64,000 nt of DNA, from NCBI GenBank assembly GCA_024362935.1, contig JANCRA010000010.1:9230501-9294500 (forward strand), read 5' to 3'. This DNA is from Setophaga petechia (lineage: Eukaryota > Chordata > Aves > Passeriformes > Parulidae). Below, one piece after another: positions 12,201 to 26,019 of this stretch (positions are counted from its first letter, which is position 1; each line of letters begins with the position of its first letter). The notes below the pieces were generated by a model. It had not been told where the DNA came from and did not search any database. It was given only the letters and a program-made list of their open reading frames with translations. A program made the position numbers and the translations under genes.

Positions 12201-14275
12201 ATGAAGTGTTAGTCAAATATTTTCTTTAGTCATTATCTTCTTTTTAATCCACTTAATCTGGTGTGAGCACACAGTCCCCTTCCAAGCCAGGTGACTGGAC
12301 CACATGCAGACTCCTCCCACCAGTGAAATCAGGGGCAATTTGAGCAATTTAGAAATCAGGCACAGAATCAATAGTCCTGATGATCAGATTTGCACAGTAC
12401 ACAAACTTGCAGTTGTTATATAGATGTGTTAGCAGAAATAGGCTCTCAATATCTTGTAAAACTATCCTGCCCACCTGGTTATATAACTTGATCTCCACAC
12501 ATTCCTTTTTACACAGTTTGCTTGATGTAGAAAATAGGTTTTTAAATGGAAGGATTAATAGTAGTTAATGTTGAAAGAAAGCATTTTGCACCCTTTTGCT
12601 CACAAAGAGGATTAATATTTAAGATATCTGACTTGACCTGATTTTCCCACGTGGGAGAAGCAAACCTTCTTTTCCTGAAATGCTGTGAAGGCGTCTTTGG
12701 CCCTTCATCCACATGGGACAGCCTTGGTCCAAATGGGAAGTCCTGTGGAGCCTTCCATGGAGCCTGCTGGAATTGTGTTTAGAATCTTGAATAATGTTTT
12801 TCTTTGTGTATTTATTTCTCTTATCCCCTTCAATATTTTTGCCCTATTCTATCTGAGTAAAACACAAAGTGCATCACAACTGAGCTTTCCTTATTAGCTG
12901 ATTAAAATCTTAGGTTTTTGCTATTATGTCTGTCAAAGCTGATCATGGATAACATCAGAACAGCAAAAGCAGAGAATTTATTATTTCTGTCTGCTTCCTC
13001 TGAAATGCACTAAGCAGCAGAGACAGAGGCTTTGGAACAGCAGTAGTGCAAAAAAAGATATGGTAATTACTGTGGTGGTGTTTTATAAAACTACTTTGTG
13101 CTATTATTTTCTGCATATCCTTGGGCTCAAAAAGCACTGAAATGAATGTCATTAAAGACAGTGTATTCCCAGCTGTGCCAAGTACAGTGTTCAAGAAATT
13201 CCTCCTGTGCCTTTTGAAAAGTGTTTCAACTTGTATAAAATCTATTTACAGAAAGGATGAACCAAAAGACTGAGTGGGGAAAATACTTTGGGGAAAAAAA
13301 AGATTGTAAACAGAAATGAATACATATTTTCCAAAGAATTTTGGAATATCTGCAAGGTAAATACAATAGAAAAGGTTTTAGTGTCTACTCAGAAATAAGG
13401 CTTTACTCTGTCCCCCTTGCCTTGTTTATTCATTTTAGGGCAAAAGTTAAATAGGTAATCACTGGGAGAGGTTTTTTTTGAATCTGGAATCTGTAAAGTG
13501 CATTCTTATATTGCAGGTCACTGCAATAAATTAGAAATTCCCTCTTCCCTTTGTCATATTTCCTGTTGAGCTCTAGTCACGGGAATGCTGGGTAAGTTAG
13601 ATTTTTTTTTAGTTGAAGATGTTTAAGTTTCATGATTGTTTATGTGTAAGTTCCATGTTTGCCAGATATCTGATACCTGGCATCAATCATTATTATATCA
13701 ATCTGATGTAATAATGAATTTTATTACATGTTTAGATAAATCCAGTTACACTCTGTTGTGAGGGTGCGTTAAAATATTTTTCTTTCTGACTGTAGAAGAG
13801 ACTAGAGACATTTGGTCTCATTTAACATGTTGAGGATAGCCTGTGTGAAAGAAGAACCTGGCATTGTATTTTCTCCATAAAATTCCCTTTTTGCAAAGGA
13901 AGGAATTCTAGATAATCACTGCACTCAACTTTCTAGCTTCCACAGTTGTACTATTGTATATCAATTCCTTTTTAATGTGCTATTTATCCACTTTGCAGAA
14001 TTCTATAGTCAAATGTTTTAATTTGCCCTCCTATTTGAAAATCATAAATTGAATAATTGCAGAATATAAACCATTGTTGAATTGGATAAGCTTGGTTTGA
14101 AAGGTCTGTCTCTATTTCACGCTGAAAATTTCTTAGAAGAGGTAAATGCTGAGAAATTCCAAATTGTGAAACAGTACAATTTCACTCAATGCAGGGTCCA
14201 TCCCCACCCCCAGACCCAGAATAAACCTGAATAAATGGGTTTGCAGGATTCTATTGGGAAGGCAATTAATCCCTT
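9286..14275. other. Intron with one candidate conserved block
   Basis: Mostly AT-rich and unique. The part at 9490-9620 has mixed composition, homeodomain-type TAAT words and CpGs (AATAACGC, TAGCCGTT), and is listed as a candidate conserved element. GC-richer pieces at 10030-10170 and 11410-11560 carry no recognisable signal. Confidence 0.6.
12646..12655. promoter_or_regulatory. Perfect CACGTG E-box palindrome
   Basis: CCCACGTGGG is a 10-bp palindrome containing the high-affinity USF/MYC-type E-box. A single site in an intron; function unproven. Confidence 0.25.
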
Positions 14276-14291
14276 GAGAGAGAGAGAGAGA
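14276..14291 (+). repeat. (GA)8 microsatellite
   Basis: Eight perfect GA units between ATCCCTT and TCTATTAA. It lies directly upstream of an ATGCAAAT octamer at about 14301. Confidence 0.9.
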
Positions 14292-14449
14292 TCTATTAAT
14301 ATGCAAATGAAGATCATGACACGGTCAGCATATTTTAAAGGGTTTTGTGCCATTGGCAGGCGTTTCCATTGAAACAAAGCCATTTTCAAGAACTTGCAGG
14401 AAAAGGAAGTTCTGAAAAAAGGAGTTTATAGAGGTAACACTTTCAGAAG

Positions 14450-15400
14450 TGCCCCTTTGCTGCTTGTTTCTGACAGAAGCTCAGGGAGCTTCACCCCTGG
14501 ACAGGCACTGGAGCTTCAGTGCTTTCTCCAGGTGTTCTTTGTGCCCCACAAGCAGAGACTGCCAGGGCAGGGCACAGCCCATGCTGCTTCAGGGCCAGTG
14601 TGTTTCCAGTCAGCTGTGGAAGGAGAGCCAGGGGTGCACCAGGGCAGTGACCAGGGTGTCTGCAGGGCAGGCACACAGGGCAGGCACCTGCCCAGGCTTT
14701 GCCTCCTTCCTCTGCCCTCCCATCCTCTCCATGCTTTCCTCTGCCCTGGTCTTCTCTTCTCCTCCTGCCCCAGAACCTCTTTAGCTGTCTTTGCAGAGTG
14801 TCTTTCCCCTGTATTGCATGTTCTGCCTCTTATTTTCATCCAGAAATTTGAGGCAAACATCCTCCCTCCCCCAAACCTGTGAGGCAGAACTGGGGCATCA
14901 ACTGCATTTTACAGAGTGTTTGACCCCCAGCTCTGCAGAACATCACTGCTACTGAGCCAGGCTTCCAAAATCACTGAAATGTTCTCAGCCTGGATGGTTA
15001 TGAAGGGGCTCTGGTGTATGCTGACAGTTTCATCTTCTCTTTATAAATTTCTCTAAAAGGAAGTTGTCCCTCTCAGCATTATCTTTGGTTGTGCTGGACA
15101 CCAGCAGCTCTTGGCTGAAACCACCTGGTGCCTCCAGTCCCCTCCTGTGCAGAGGGGGTAGCAGAGCTGCTTCAGCCCCTGGCTTTCCTACAAGGAGCCA
15201 TCTCCTGTGTCCAGGATGTGACTCCCAGCTCTCAGAGGGTCCCTTGTGCTGGGAGGGGGCACAGCAGGGACCATTGGCCCTTGGTGCTGCAGTGCAGAGC
15301 TGGGCACAGAGCACTGCTCAGAGCACCCAGAATTTGGAGGCCAATTTGGAACGTGCAGTGGGAGTGCTGAACTGCAAACCTCTGAGGATGCACTGAAATT
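14450..15400. other. GC-rich patches of unknown origin
   Basis: Two blocks (about 14450-14790 and 15090-15390) are clearly richer in G+C than the flanks, with many CCTCC, GGGCAGG and CAGGG-like words. Frames up to 162 codons are open there only because stop codons are rare in such sequence. They have no recognisable domain, splice sites or start context. An old GC-rich repeat is possible, but I cannot name one. Confidence 0.5.
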
Positions 15401-16317
15401 CATTTTAAACTGCTGAGTCTAATTCTGCAGACCAGGAGCCAGGGCAGATCCTTTGGTAGATAAGCACCCAGAGAGACTCTAAGGCTTGAAGAAAATGGAG
15501 TTGCTAGTGGTCTCTTAAAAGGCTTTGACCTACTTGAAATCTTTGTGGAAACAAACACATAGTTGTGGGATGTTATATTTTGTTTAATTTCATGTATTTT
15601 GTTTCATTTTATTTTGTATTTACGGCTCCATGCCGCTTTCTGAAAAGCAAGGGAAAAACTTACTGTGTGCAGCTGAAAGGTATGAAAGATTTTTTTTTTG
15701 TTATTTTTGTGCAGAAAATCCCAGAGCTTCCAGTAAACATGGTAAAGCAGAAAGCAATAGCACATCAAGGATTTTAAGTTGAGAGATTAAGGAAAGTAGC
15801 CATTCTGGGCTGTGCTACACAAACAGTTTTGCTCATAATAAAACATTTTTGCTACTAGAGCACTGCAAAAAACTCAGGACATTTTAAGCTCTTCCGAAAA
15901 AATGTCATGTGACAGCCAAATGTTGAGATTGTGCAAATTAGCATTGGAAAATAGTTTGTCAAACTGATTTCATTATTATAAAATAACAAAAATATTTTTG
16001 TGATAGCCTGCAGCCTACATTGGGACTAGGGTCTCAAGAGAAAAGACACCAATATATTAAATATCCCTTTAGTTTGTGGACAGTTGCAAAATTGAGTTTT
16101 TATCATGGAAATAAGGGACGTGCTGAGAAATTGAGTGTCCAAAAGTGCTTGATCGAGTACAACAGTCCGTGAATTTGTGTAAAATGCAAAAATTTGTGTA
16201 AATTGGGCTAATTATTTACCAGGTGCTCACAAAAATCTTGGGTGTGAAGTACTGAATAAAGTAATTAATGTGCTTATTTCATAGGTGAGACATAACATTT
16301 ATCTCCAAATCCTCAAA

Positions 16318-16566
16318 AGCTGGAGAGTGTCTTTGGAAAGGTTTTTGTCCAGTTCAGTTTTCAGTGGGAGGAAATCCTTCCCTGTGAGGTGGGGAGCCCT
16401 GCCCAGAGGGGCTGGGATGCTCCATTGCTGAGCTGAGCTGTTCCAGGCCAGGCTGGGCACTGGGGCTTGGGGCACCCTGGGTCAGTGAAGCTGCCCCTGC
16501 CCAGGGCAGTGGGGCTGGAACAGGATTATCCTAAAGGTCCTTTCCAACCCAAACCACTGTAAGGTT
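16318..16566 (+). mobile_element. CR1 LINE 3' end fragment
   Basis: A 5'-truncated CR1 3' end. The diagnostic parts are a stretch reading GGAGGAAATCCTTCCCTGTGA near 16366 and the ending GGTCCTTTCCAACCCAAACCA (16537-16557), which is the usual CR1 3' sequence just before the octamer tail. The tail itself has decayed. It has a GC-rich middle and contrasts sharply with the AT-rich flanks. Confidence 0.85.
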
Positions 16567-18310
16567 TTTAAAATGGTGTATAACTAATGCAAAAGATTTG
16601 ATTTTACTTCCCCTTAACACTTGCCTTTGGATTTTCTCTTTGCTTTGCTGTTTAAGTCATATTTTGATATGAAATGACAATTTTGTGACAGAACACAGTT
16701 CAATAATATTCAGCCATATCTAGTTGAGGAATATTGCTTATTTAATATGCTATTTGATGAACATTTGCCACTATTCCTATGTTTTATAAAAAAGCAGAGG
16801 TATTTTAGTTTATCAAACAATGAAAATGTAAGAAGGAAGAAAAAGTCATTTGAATTATAATGAAGTGGTATAAAATTCACAGTACATTAGTTTTCATCCG
16901 TGGGATCTTATAATGAGTATTATTCTGCCAGGCTAAAAATTAATGTTGTGAGGAACTCCCCTCAAGTGCTTTGTGATGTTTCATATCTTTTCACTGTGTT
17001 AACCATCATAGGGTTTGACCCTGAGCTCCCAAATGTATCTCATTAACACAGAGATTTCTGCTTTAGTTTAGATAATACAATTGCTGTGGCTGATTTTCTC
17101 TGTCAGTTTGTCAGTGGGATGGAAATCACTAAACCTCTGCTTTGTACAAAAGTACCTTGAGAGCACCAACACTTGCCAAAGAACCTTTGTTGGCCTTTCC
17201 TGTGGTGCTGCACAAGTATAATAATTTCAAGTTGCATTTTCTGCAGTCTTATCAGCACAAATCTATTTGACCGAAGCCAGAAAATAAATCACTGTCAGAT
17301 TTCATGTTAAGTGTTGGATTAGAAGAGCACAGAGACATTTTTTGGCCACTTCTACATTCTTGGATTACTTGTGCATGTCGTCTATTCAAACTGAAAATAC
17401 AATCCCTTTACCTTGTAGAAGGCTTTTTGTGAAAGTCACAACTGATTTTGGGAGATGATCTCAGTCAGTAGAATCAAAACACTAAGCATTTCTTTTTTAA
17501 ACCAAAGATGCATAGGCAAGTCTTTTTAGGGGTGTATTTTCTTAAGAGGTTTATAGGAATGCATAGGATGCAGCTTTTGCTTTTATTCACACTGTTTCAG
17601 CTGTTAGAATTAGTGTCTGGAGTTCTGAGGTTCAGTCAATGATTCAGATCTACATCTGGAGTTATAAAATGTTGCTGTATCCATAGAAATGTTTCCTTGA
17701 TGTAAAACATTAGAACTGAATAGAAATAAAATAGCAATTAAATATAATAATTTTGCATAAAAAGCATCACCACAATTGCAAAATTGCACATTTGAAACCT
17801 TAATTTGTGACATTGAGAGACCATCCTGTGCACTGGAAGTCACTGATCTCATGAAGTTAAGTTTACATCATAAAGTGTTTGTACATGCAAGCTGAAATAC
17901 TTTTGCTTTTGAAACTGTAAATCGAGTTTCTTTTTGTTTACAGAGGCTTGAGTTTGTCAGATAAATTGTTTTCCTTAGAAAAACGTGTTCATTTGTTACT
18001 CCCCTGAGGGTTTTTGTTTGCTTGTTTTTAAAGGCAAATCCTCAAAGAGCTTCTTGTGTTTCCAGTTGCCAAACCCCTGGGGATGGGTTGATGTGAGCAG
18101 ATGCTGTGGCTGTGAGCATCCTTGGGCTGGTGGCTGGGGAGGCTGCTGAGCCTGGAAAACAGCTGGATGGGCATGAAACCTCTGTGCTGCTCCTGCTGGG
18201 TGGCTCTGGTCTCTGCCTGCCCTCCTGCAGCTGCCCAGGTCTGTTGGGAAGGATCAAAGTTTGACAAGAAAGTCTCACAGATGTGTGTGCTTAGCAGAAA
18301 GGTTTTTGAA

Positions 18311-18897
18311 TGTAGAGTCTGATGATAGAATAGAGATGGAAGCAAGTTTTGATATAGAAGAAAAGAATTGCTGAGCCAGTCTTACTGGATAACCAAGAAG
18401 GCAAAGGGTATGTTAGTTAGAAGGGGTTTTTATGGCTTAGAGCAAAGGATAAACCCACCTCAAACAAGAAGGTATTTTTACCAAGCAGAAAGAGAGCACA
18501 GGCAAACAAGTTAGCAAGGTTGCAAGTAGAAAAAGGGTCTCAGAATTTTCCACTGCAAGAAAACAAAAAGAACTTCTAGCTTAAACTGTAATGTACTAAC
18601 TTTTAGTGATTGGAGAACAGTAACATGAATATGGTAATTATAGTAGTTATGATAGGCTATAGGTAAAAATTAAAGTATAGATTGGTTCTGCTGCATTAAG
18701 ATGCTCACCAAAGAAAAGTATATAATGCATTGTAACCAAAACTAAAGGGTGTCCAGGCCAGCCTGCAGCTGGAGCTGACACCTGTAGGCACAGGCTCTGT
18801 CACCCACCACCCTGGGCTGCTGTAACCCTTGGATGTAAATAAATTGCATTTTGGAGAGCCCCTGGAGGCCCACATCCCTCATTTTGGCTCTTACACA
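18311..18897 (+). mobile_element. Probable solo LTR of an avian endogenous retrovirus
   Basis: Seen: about 590 bp with LTR-like layout. An A-rich U3-like part is followed by a TATA-like GTATATAATG near 18718, a GC-rich stretch, a poly(A)-signal-like AATAAA at 18838-18843, and a short U5-like part ending in CTTACACA near 18897. The style resembles passerine LTRs I know from memory. No internal gag, pol or env sequence flanks it, so a solo LTR left by recombination is the simplest reading. I could not find a target-site duplication, so both edges are approximate, and the TG start could also be at 18321. Confidence 0.55.
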
Positions 18898-21800
18898 GCT
18901 CCCTCCAAAATCTCTCCATCCCTCGTTCAGCGCTGGTGCTGCTGGCAGAACTCAGTGGGCGCTGCCTGAGAGCTCTGCAGATTTCACCTGCAGTGGCAGC
19001 TTTGGTAAGGAGGAAGGTAAAATGCTGCTGATAATCCAAGAGAGTGAAAGGAGAAGCCCTTCCCATATTGCTGACACCAAGTGTCTCAGGGAAAACAAGC
19101 ACACTGTAGAGTGTTTTATTGTCCTTTGAGAATATCAGCTGCTTTGGCAGCAAACAAAAGCAATTCTAACAGAAAAGATCAAGGTAAACATAGGGGTTGC
19201 TGTCTTTTTCCCCTACACAGACTTGGATTTTGTTTCCTATTTGTACCCAGGAGATTATTAATTCAGTAATGGTATAGTGTACTGGAAATGTAAAGTATTT
19301 AATTTTTGCATATTCAAATTTTTTTTAAAAAGTCAATATTCAAACTCTGGGCTGTCTCTGGAATCCACTTCTGTTTCCCAGTTGACATTTGTTTTTTCTT
19401 TTCAAAGTGAAAGGACAAGAAGGGCATAACTCCTCTTGACACAGGCTAAAGTAATTTATTTATCCACTGGGCTAAGAAGTCTAGTGTTTTTATAATTTCT
19501 GTAATATAAATAACAATACTGGCAACAAATCTGAGAGAGAATGAAAATCAAACTTTTCAAACTGTGAGTGTTTTATTGAGTAATTTTTAGTTATTTGTTT
19601 TAGAAGATCTCAGGGATCAATTGTCTATAGTTACATGTGGACAATGAAAAGACAATTGCAGCCCCAGAAGTCTGCAGTGTAAATACAGCAGGAGAGAGAG
19701 CAGCTGGACACTGCAGCAGCACAGGTGCTCTGGAGTGAGTGAAATAATTGTGATTGCTGTAATAAGGGGTGCTCACAGCAGACCAGCTGTCCCACCAACA
19801 TGAAGCAAAGTTTCAACTGGATCAGGAATTCATGAGTTTAGCTGCTCTGGTTTACTGTGCTGAGGCTTGCAAGTGAATTTCCTACTTGTTAGAGGGGTAA
19901 ATTATTAGTGGCTGAAATAACAGGAGAATGTGTCTTGGCAATGTGGTTGAGAAGAGTCTGAAGATAAGAGGATGACAACAAATAAAACTGTTTGTCTTTA
20001 GAAGAAATGTGATGCTCTTTGAAATAGTTGAGTTAATTTGCATTTATGTGTGCTTCATAATAACAAACGTGGTAAAATCTGGAATTGGAGAGATTTATAG
20101 TAAGAGAACAGCTGATTTAACATAAAGATCTGGGTGTGACAGGATTAAAAAATACTTTACAGGCAAAGCTTTGTTTCCATTCAGGGTTCACTTTGCAGTT
20201 CAGTGCTCACAGGTTCCTTGGTTGGCCATGTCCTATACAATTGATGCTGGAATAAATGATATTTGTCTATGTCAGAGGAAGGCTGAATTTAGTGCTGAAT
20301 TAGTCTAATTCTCTCTCCCCTGTCTGATCTGCAAACACCCATTTGTAATCAGAGTTAAATGCATTGCAGAGCCATGTCTTTTGTGTCATGGTGTGCAATT
20401 ATTAGTTTTCTCTTGCACAATTTTTGAGGCAATTTTTGTATGGCAGATGATAAGGCTTGCATGTGTAGAGCATAGCACCATGTATGTGCTGACTATTCCT
20501 GGTAGTGTTTATCTTTTAGCATGCCATTATTTACTATTAGTTTAGTAGTCTAATGACTTTAATGAGTAAAATGCCTTAAATAGTATGATTGCATGTCTAA
20601 TGAGGCATTTGGATGAAGAAGTCTTGCAGTCTCCTGAAAGCACAGACACTTCCATCTCCCAGGTCTGCAAATTGTGTTTCATATACAATCTTACAGAAGT
20701 GTTAATTTCTTTCCTCTGAAATAACTCTTATTCAACATAAAAGAAAATATTTTGTGGCAAGGGTATATTAGAAGACAAATGACTTTTATTTTTTGTTTTG
20801 TTTTCTTTTGTTTTTTACAGCAGTTTTAGAACAAAGTATTTCAGCCTTAAACCCTTGAAGTTCTTCAGATAAGTCTCATGTCTTAAAAATGAACACTGAC
20901 AATTATGATTTTTAGTAGATTTTATGCTCATTCTAGTATCATACAGGGAAAAGTGTAAGACATTAACAGGAGTGTTCACAGTATACATCCTGAATTACAA
21001 TGTTTGACAAGGTCTTGATGGACAGAGATTTCTCATGATGTGGCTGAATGTTATAAAAAAGCCATTTTTGTTAATATGGAATATCAGGCTCTGAGTGGTT
21101 GAGTATATGTTACCGCTATCCTGAATTCTAAATTTTTTGTGCTGATTGTGGTAAGAAAATTAATAAAGAAAAGTCTTTTACTGTAAACTTTCAGACATTT
21201 TCAACTTTAACTTCACTGGGTTTGCTGCCCTGTATTTTTCAATGATTTTCAAAATACTGTGACATTTGAGAACAAGTGGAGAAAAAAAAGTATGTATGCT
21301 GCCCTTTATTCCAAAACAGTAATTCTGCACTTTTGCTTGTGTTTATATTTGCATTAAAAGAAATGTTAATGCTTACACTGAAAGCTGGGCCATTCTGGAA
21401 CTACAAATGCACTGTAAGCAGGAGAGAAAGATTAAATAACTTAGGTAGAAATGGCATTGAAATTGCAAGTACACTGAAGAGGTGAAGCTTCCAAACTGAA
21501 ATTGTGTTGACATTTAGCAGTGGAACAATGGGCTTGCATCATAATTTGTTTTTATATAAGCAGATTTTAAAGTTATTCTCTGAACCTTTCTGCTTAAATT
21601 GGACTTTATGACCTCCTTATTCATAAACATAAACTGCCTTAATAACTCAAGAGTAATTAAAGAATGAGCGGATCTGCCCAAATTTTGTACAAAACTTCAG
21701 CAATTCCAATGAAATTGCATGAATTGAGGCTATCATCTTTATTAGCTATTTGACTGATGGAGAAACAAACATCCCAGCAGGCAGTTAAGAAGAGAAAAAT

Positions 21801-24800
21801 ATGTGTTTTATAATAATTCTTGTAATGAAAATCTAAAAGTAATATTTCCCCTCTTTTTTGGTTTGGAAAAAAGGTATTTCCTCTACAGATTAGTGGGCTG
21901 TCCTTAAAAAGGTGGAGGTTTCTTTGAAGATTAAGTGATATAGGAAACTAGAAGATGGTTTTTAATATATTTCAGGGCAGAATAAAATATTGTGGAACTT
22001 CATAATTTTTCTGCATTATAACTTTTGATAGGTTTCAGTCTCCTGTAACTCTGATCAATATCTGACAGCTGCATTTACTGCACACACTTCTACTTAATTT
22101 TCATGAGGGTCGGGTATAAAATCTGTATATCTCCTCCATTCAGCAGGTTTTGCCAACAAGGCTTGCTCCATGCATGTGAAGAAAGAATCCTTAAAAATAC
22201 ACAAAACCACAACTTTCTTTGCACTTGTTAGTATAAATACACTTAAAAAATATATATTCGTGTATTAAAATCTATGTTAAGTCTGCCAAAAGTGCATTAA
22301 TCAGACTTATAGGAACTGATGCTAGAGAACGTAATGGTGGTTGCAATTTGGCTAATTTTAATTTGGCTAATCAGGAGTGCAGCCTCAGCTCTGAAAAATG
22401 TTTAAGAGAGTGATTTTTTTCCCAGTGCAGTTGTCAGTAGGTTTCTGTGCATGTTCTGTGTGTTACTTACACACAGAGTAGCTGCTTTGCCTTTGATCTC
22501 TGCGTTTCTGATGGAGAGAAAGCTGCTCGCCATGGTAAATGTTTATGTAAAAGCACACACTTGTTTAAATACAGTACAATTTGCTGACTTCAATGGTGAT
22601 TCTAATATAAAATGCTGGTGGTATTGCATTTGAGCATTTGTGTATATTTAAATACTAAATTCGTTTTTTAACATTCAGGCTTTTTCTATCTTACCTGGTC
22701 ATCCATTTAAACTCTCTCACCTCCTTGTCCCTTTCTGGTATCCCTGCACATATGAAACAAGACCAGGGAAGATCTTACTCTGATGTGGCAGTGTCCCATC
22801 TGCTGTGCCAAGTCTTTAACCTTTTACCACAACTTACTTTTCACATAAATGACGTTTTATGCCCATTTTACAAGAGATTAATTTTGCTCTGCTTGTTGTC
22901 AGAGAGCTGTTGTGTCTCACAGTGCTTGCAGTCGTAGTGCCAGCAAATTTCTCAGTTTTGAAAGTTGCTTATGCTATGGCTGAGCAGAGATGTGTCACAC
23001 ATCCTGTCTTGCTGAAACAACATGATGTGTTTATTACAACACAGAGTTGTGTTGTGTGTCTCCAGCCCCAAGGAAGCCTTTTATACCAACTCCATTCATG
23101 CAGGGCTGTGGATTTTCTTGTGTGTGTAATAGGCTGCTGTTTAGTCAGCATGAAATCCAAATCAGCAGTCAGTGTAAGTGTGAGTGCCTCCACAGGAGCT
23201 GTGTCATTAAATAAAGGTTAAATCAACAAACTGTTGTGGGAAGAGAAAATTGCAATTATTAAACATTTTTTGTTTTGTCCAAAGCAATAATATTAAACTG
23301 AATCTATTACATGAAATCCATATAACCAAGACAATCAGTTGGAATAATAGTCCATCCAAAATATCTAAGAATTCTTCAATATTTTCCTGGCTTTTTGTTA
23401 CAAATTCTGCACATCTGTGCATAGGTGGCAGTTTCTCAGAGCATATCCTTTGCTGGGCTGCAGGAGACTTGAAGGAGCTCAGCAGCTGGATTGCTCCCTG
23501 TTGGTAAAACCTTCAGGTAGGAAAATGTAAATAGGTGGCTTGTAGCCTGCTTGCAAGCCTTGCTCTAAGCTGAACTGCAGTCCTGCAGGAGGTTTCAACA
23601 CCAGCAAATTGTCTCTGAGCATTTCCTACCTACAAAGATTTCTGGCCCTTGGAAGGGAGCCCTAACTGGGGACATCATGGCAGGAAGAGTTACTTCAAAT
23701 CTATAGAAACAAGCTGAATTATTTTACCACTTTTTAGTGAAGGTGGCTTATGATCATAGCAAAATGTTAATAATTGCAATTTATTAAAAGTATCTCTCCT
23801 TGTTTAATAACATTTTCTGTCTTTATCAATAATAAATGTCAGTGTCAACATTTTAATGATGTTTGTTAATATGTAGTTTTAAATGATAGTGATATAAACA
23901 GCACAGAGGAGTGAGATATGCTTATTTTTTTTAGTGGTTTATCAAGCAACTATCTCACTGGCATTTAAATTTCTTTTTAAAAAGCATGATTTGTTGAAAT
24001 AGAATGGCCAAGCTCAGTGTTAATGGTGGCACACAGGCACCTCAGGCATCATTAGCTATTTCACTGTCTCAGCTATTTTCAGAGGGCAAGGGTTTTTATG
24101 ACATTTCATTCACCAGCTGTGCATTGCTTTTGCTCGAGGAAGGTTTCTAAAACAGATAATATTATGATGAATTAAAATTAGAGATTATGAAGACATAAGG
24201 ATGTATGCCCTGAGAGCAGAACATGCATTTGGTTTAGAGGAAATCTGCCTCTGTGGGAGTTTTCCTGTAGGTTCTAAGTGACCTATAATTTATAGTTATC
24301 TCATAAACACTCTTTACTGTAGAATTTTGAAAACATACTGTCATAAAAACTTCCTTGCATTTTCAGAATGCACAATTCTGTTTAGGTTGATTTTATTCCT
24401 GTATCTGGAGCCTGGGTTTGTAGCAGGTCCTGCTATACTCTGTACCCTCAGCACAGGATAAATGTGTTTGTGTGGAGAGCATGGAAGGAAACCACCTGTT
24501 CTCTGAAGATGTGCAATCTGCTTTGTCTGGTTTTGCTTTCTGTTTTTCTGGGGGTAGTTTTTTACCTAAATTCTGTAAATTTTAGACATAGTGTTTGGAG
24601 AAGACTTCATTTTTTGGAGAAAGCAAAATGTGCAATAACAGTACAAACTGCTGGTCCTTCATCCTTGTGATGGCAGGGTTAGAACATGTTGGTGCACATT
24701 AAGAAGTCGATATTTACCAGAAGTGGTTTGGCATTATCTGGCAGTTGTAGTTCTTTCATGATTAACTTTACAAAACTGTGACAGTCATAGTGTCAGATGC

Positions 24801-26019
24801 CTCATGCACCAAGATTTCTCAAGCTTTAAGATGCTGCATTTGACAGACTTTAATCCAGGAAATGGTTAAAGCATCTTGGATGAGTATAGATAAACTTTCT
24901 GATAATATCATTAGTGTGGAAATGTAATCCCCTTGAGGAAAAAAACCATGGCAGCATTAGTGACATGGAATTATGTAGTGCACAGTTTAGAGGGTATAAA
25001 TAGACAATATGGAGAAAAATATTTTGCTATCTGAAGATATACTTTCATTCTGTTGGTATTCATGGAGAGCTCTGGATTATGAGGCCTGATCCTATATATA
25101 AGAGGGTAAAAAAGAAATTTTTTCTTGTCTTCAGTGGGATGTGAAACAGGTTGTATATAAGCTTCTGGAGTTTCCTCATTACTACCAATGACAGACTAAG
25201 TATGGGCTGTTATTTAATATAATAATTGTTCCTTTCTTTTCTTACTCTGCAAAATTTTATTTCTTTTGCCCTAAGCATCTTGGCTTCAAAATGTTCCATA
25301 TTATTAAGTCTGGTTCTGAGACCTTCAAGAATTTGTAAAATATACTCTTAGAAATTAAAACTAAATTGAAGCAATTTCACCCTGCAGTCAAAATTCAACC
25401 ACACTGTTTTCTTGTTTCAGCTTACCTTTTCATGTTTCAGTTTATCTTTTCATCTGAGATACCCAAATATTTATGCTAATCTTATCAGGAGAAGAATTTT
25501 ACAAGTCCTTTCAGATGACTGTTTGCCACTGAGGATTCTGTAGTACTGAACTCAGTCTCTGTGTTTAGCCAGAGCAAAAGTGGAATGTTTAAGGTCGACT
25601 GCTGTATCAGATTCTGGGAAATCTATTATCAGGCAGAACATTTCACACTTCAGTAAACTCCAAATTAATTACATTGATGGTACATGAATACCAAAAGAAA
25701 GTGAGCGTAATTAATGCTACTTCAGCAAACATCAGAGGAAATATTAGAGATTTCCAATTGATGATAATGCTAATGTGTTACATCAAAGTATTTTATTAGA
25801 AATGGTGTAATGCTGTCTCTTGCAGTGCCTGTGTAATGCGCCAGTTTATTAATTTAAACATGTTTTTATTGGCAATTTAAGATTATATCAGTATGCAAAT
25901 GTATTTTAATATAGTCTAAATTACATGCAGTTCCCTTGCAGGACAGTTTAGGTGTGGGGACAGACAAATCTGAAATGAAATAGGAACATGTATGAAGATG
26001 TTGGAAGACAGCAAACCTG
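18898..26019. other. AT-rich intron, no recognised gene
   Basis: Seven kb without an identified repeat except the tandem copy at 25413. The part at 25640-25900 and the part at 20340-20650 have the mixed, TAAT-rich look of conserved non-coding DNA, but this cannot be tested here. It also has a T-rich tract near 20790-20815. Confidence 0.6.
25413..25452 (+). repeat. Two-copy 20-bp tandem repeat
   Basis: TGTTTCAGCTTACCTTTTCA at 25413-25432 is followed directly by a copy with two C-to-T changes at 25433-25452. Confidence 0.88.

Noticed and set aside
14394..14882. 162-codon + strand frame
   Set aside because: GC-rich low-complexity origin, with overlapping open frames on both strands, which is typical of stop-poor non-coding DNA.
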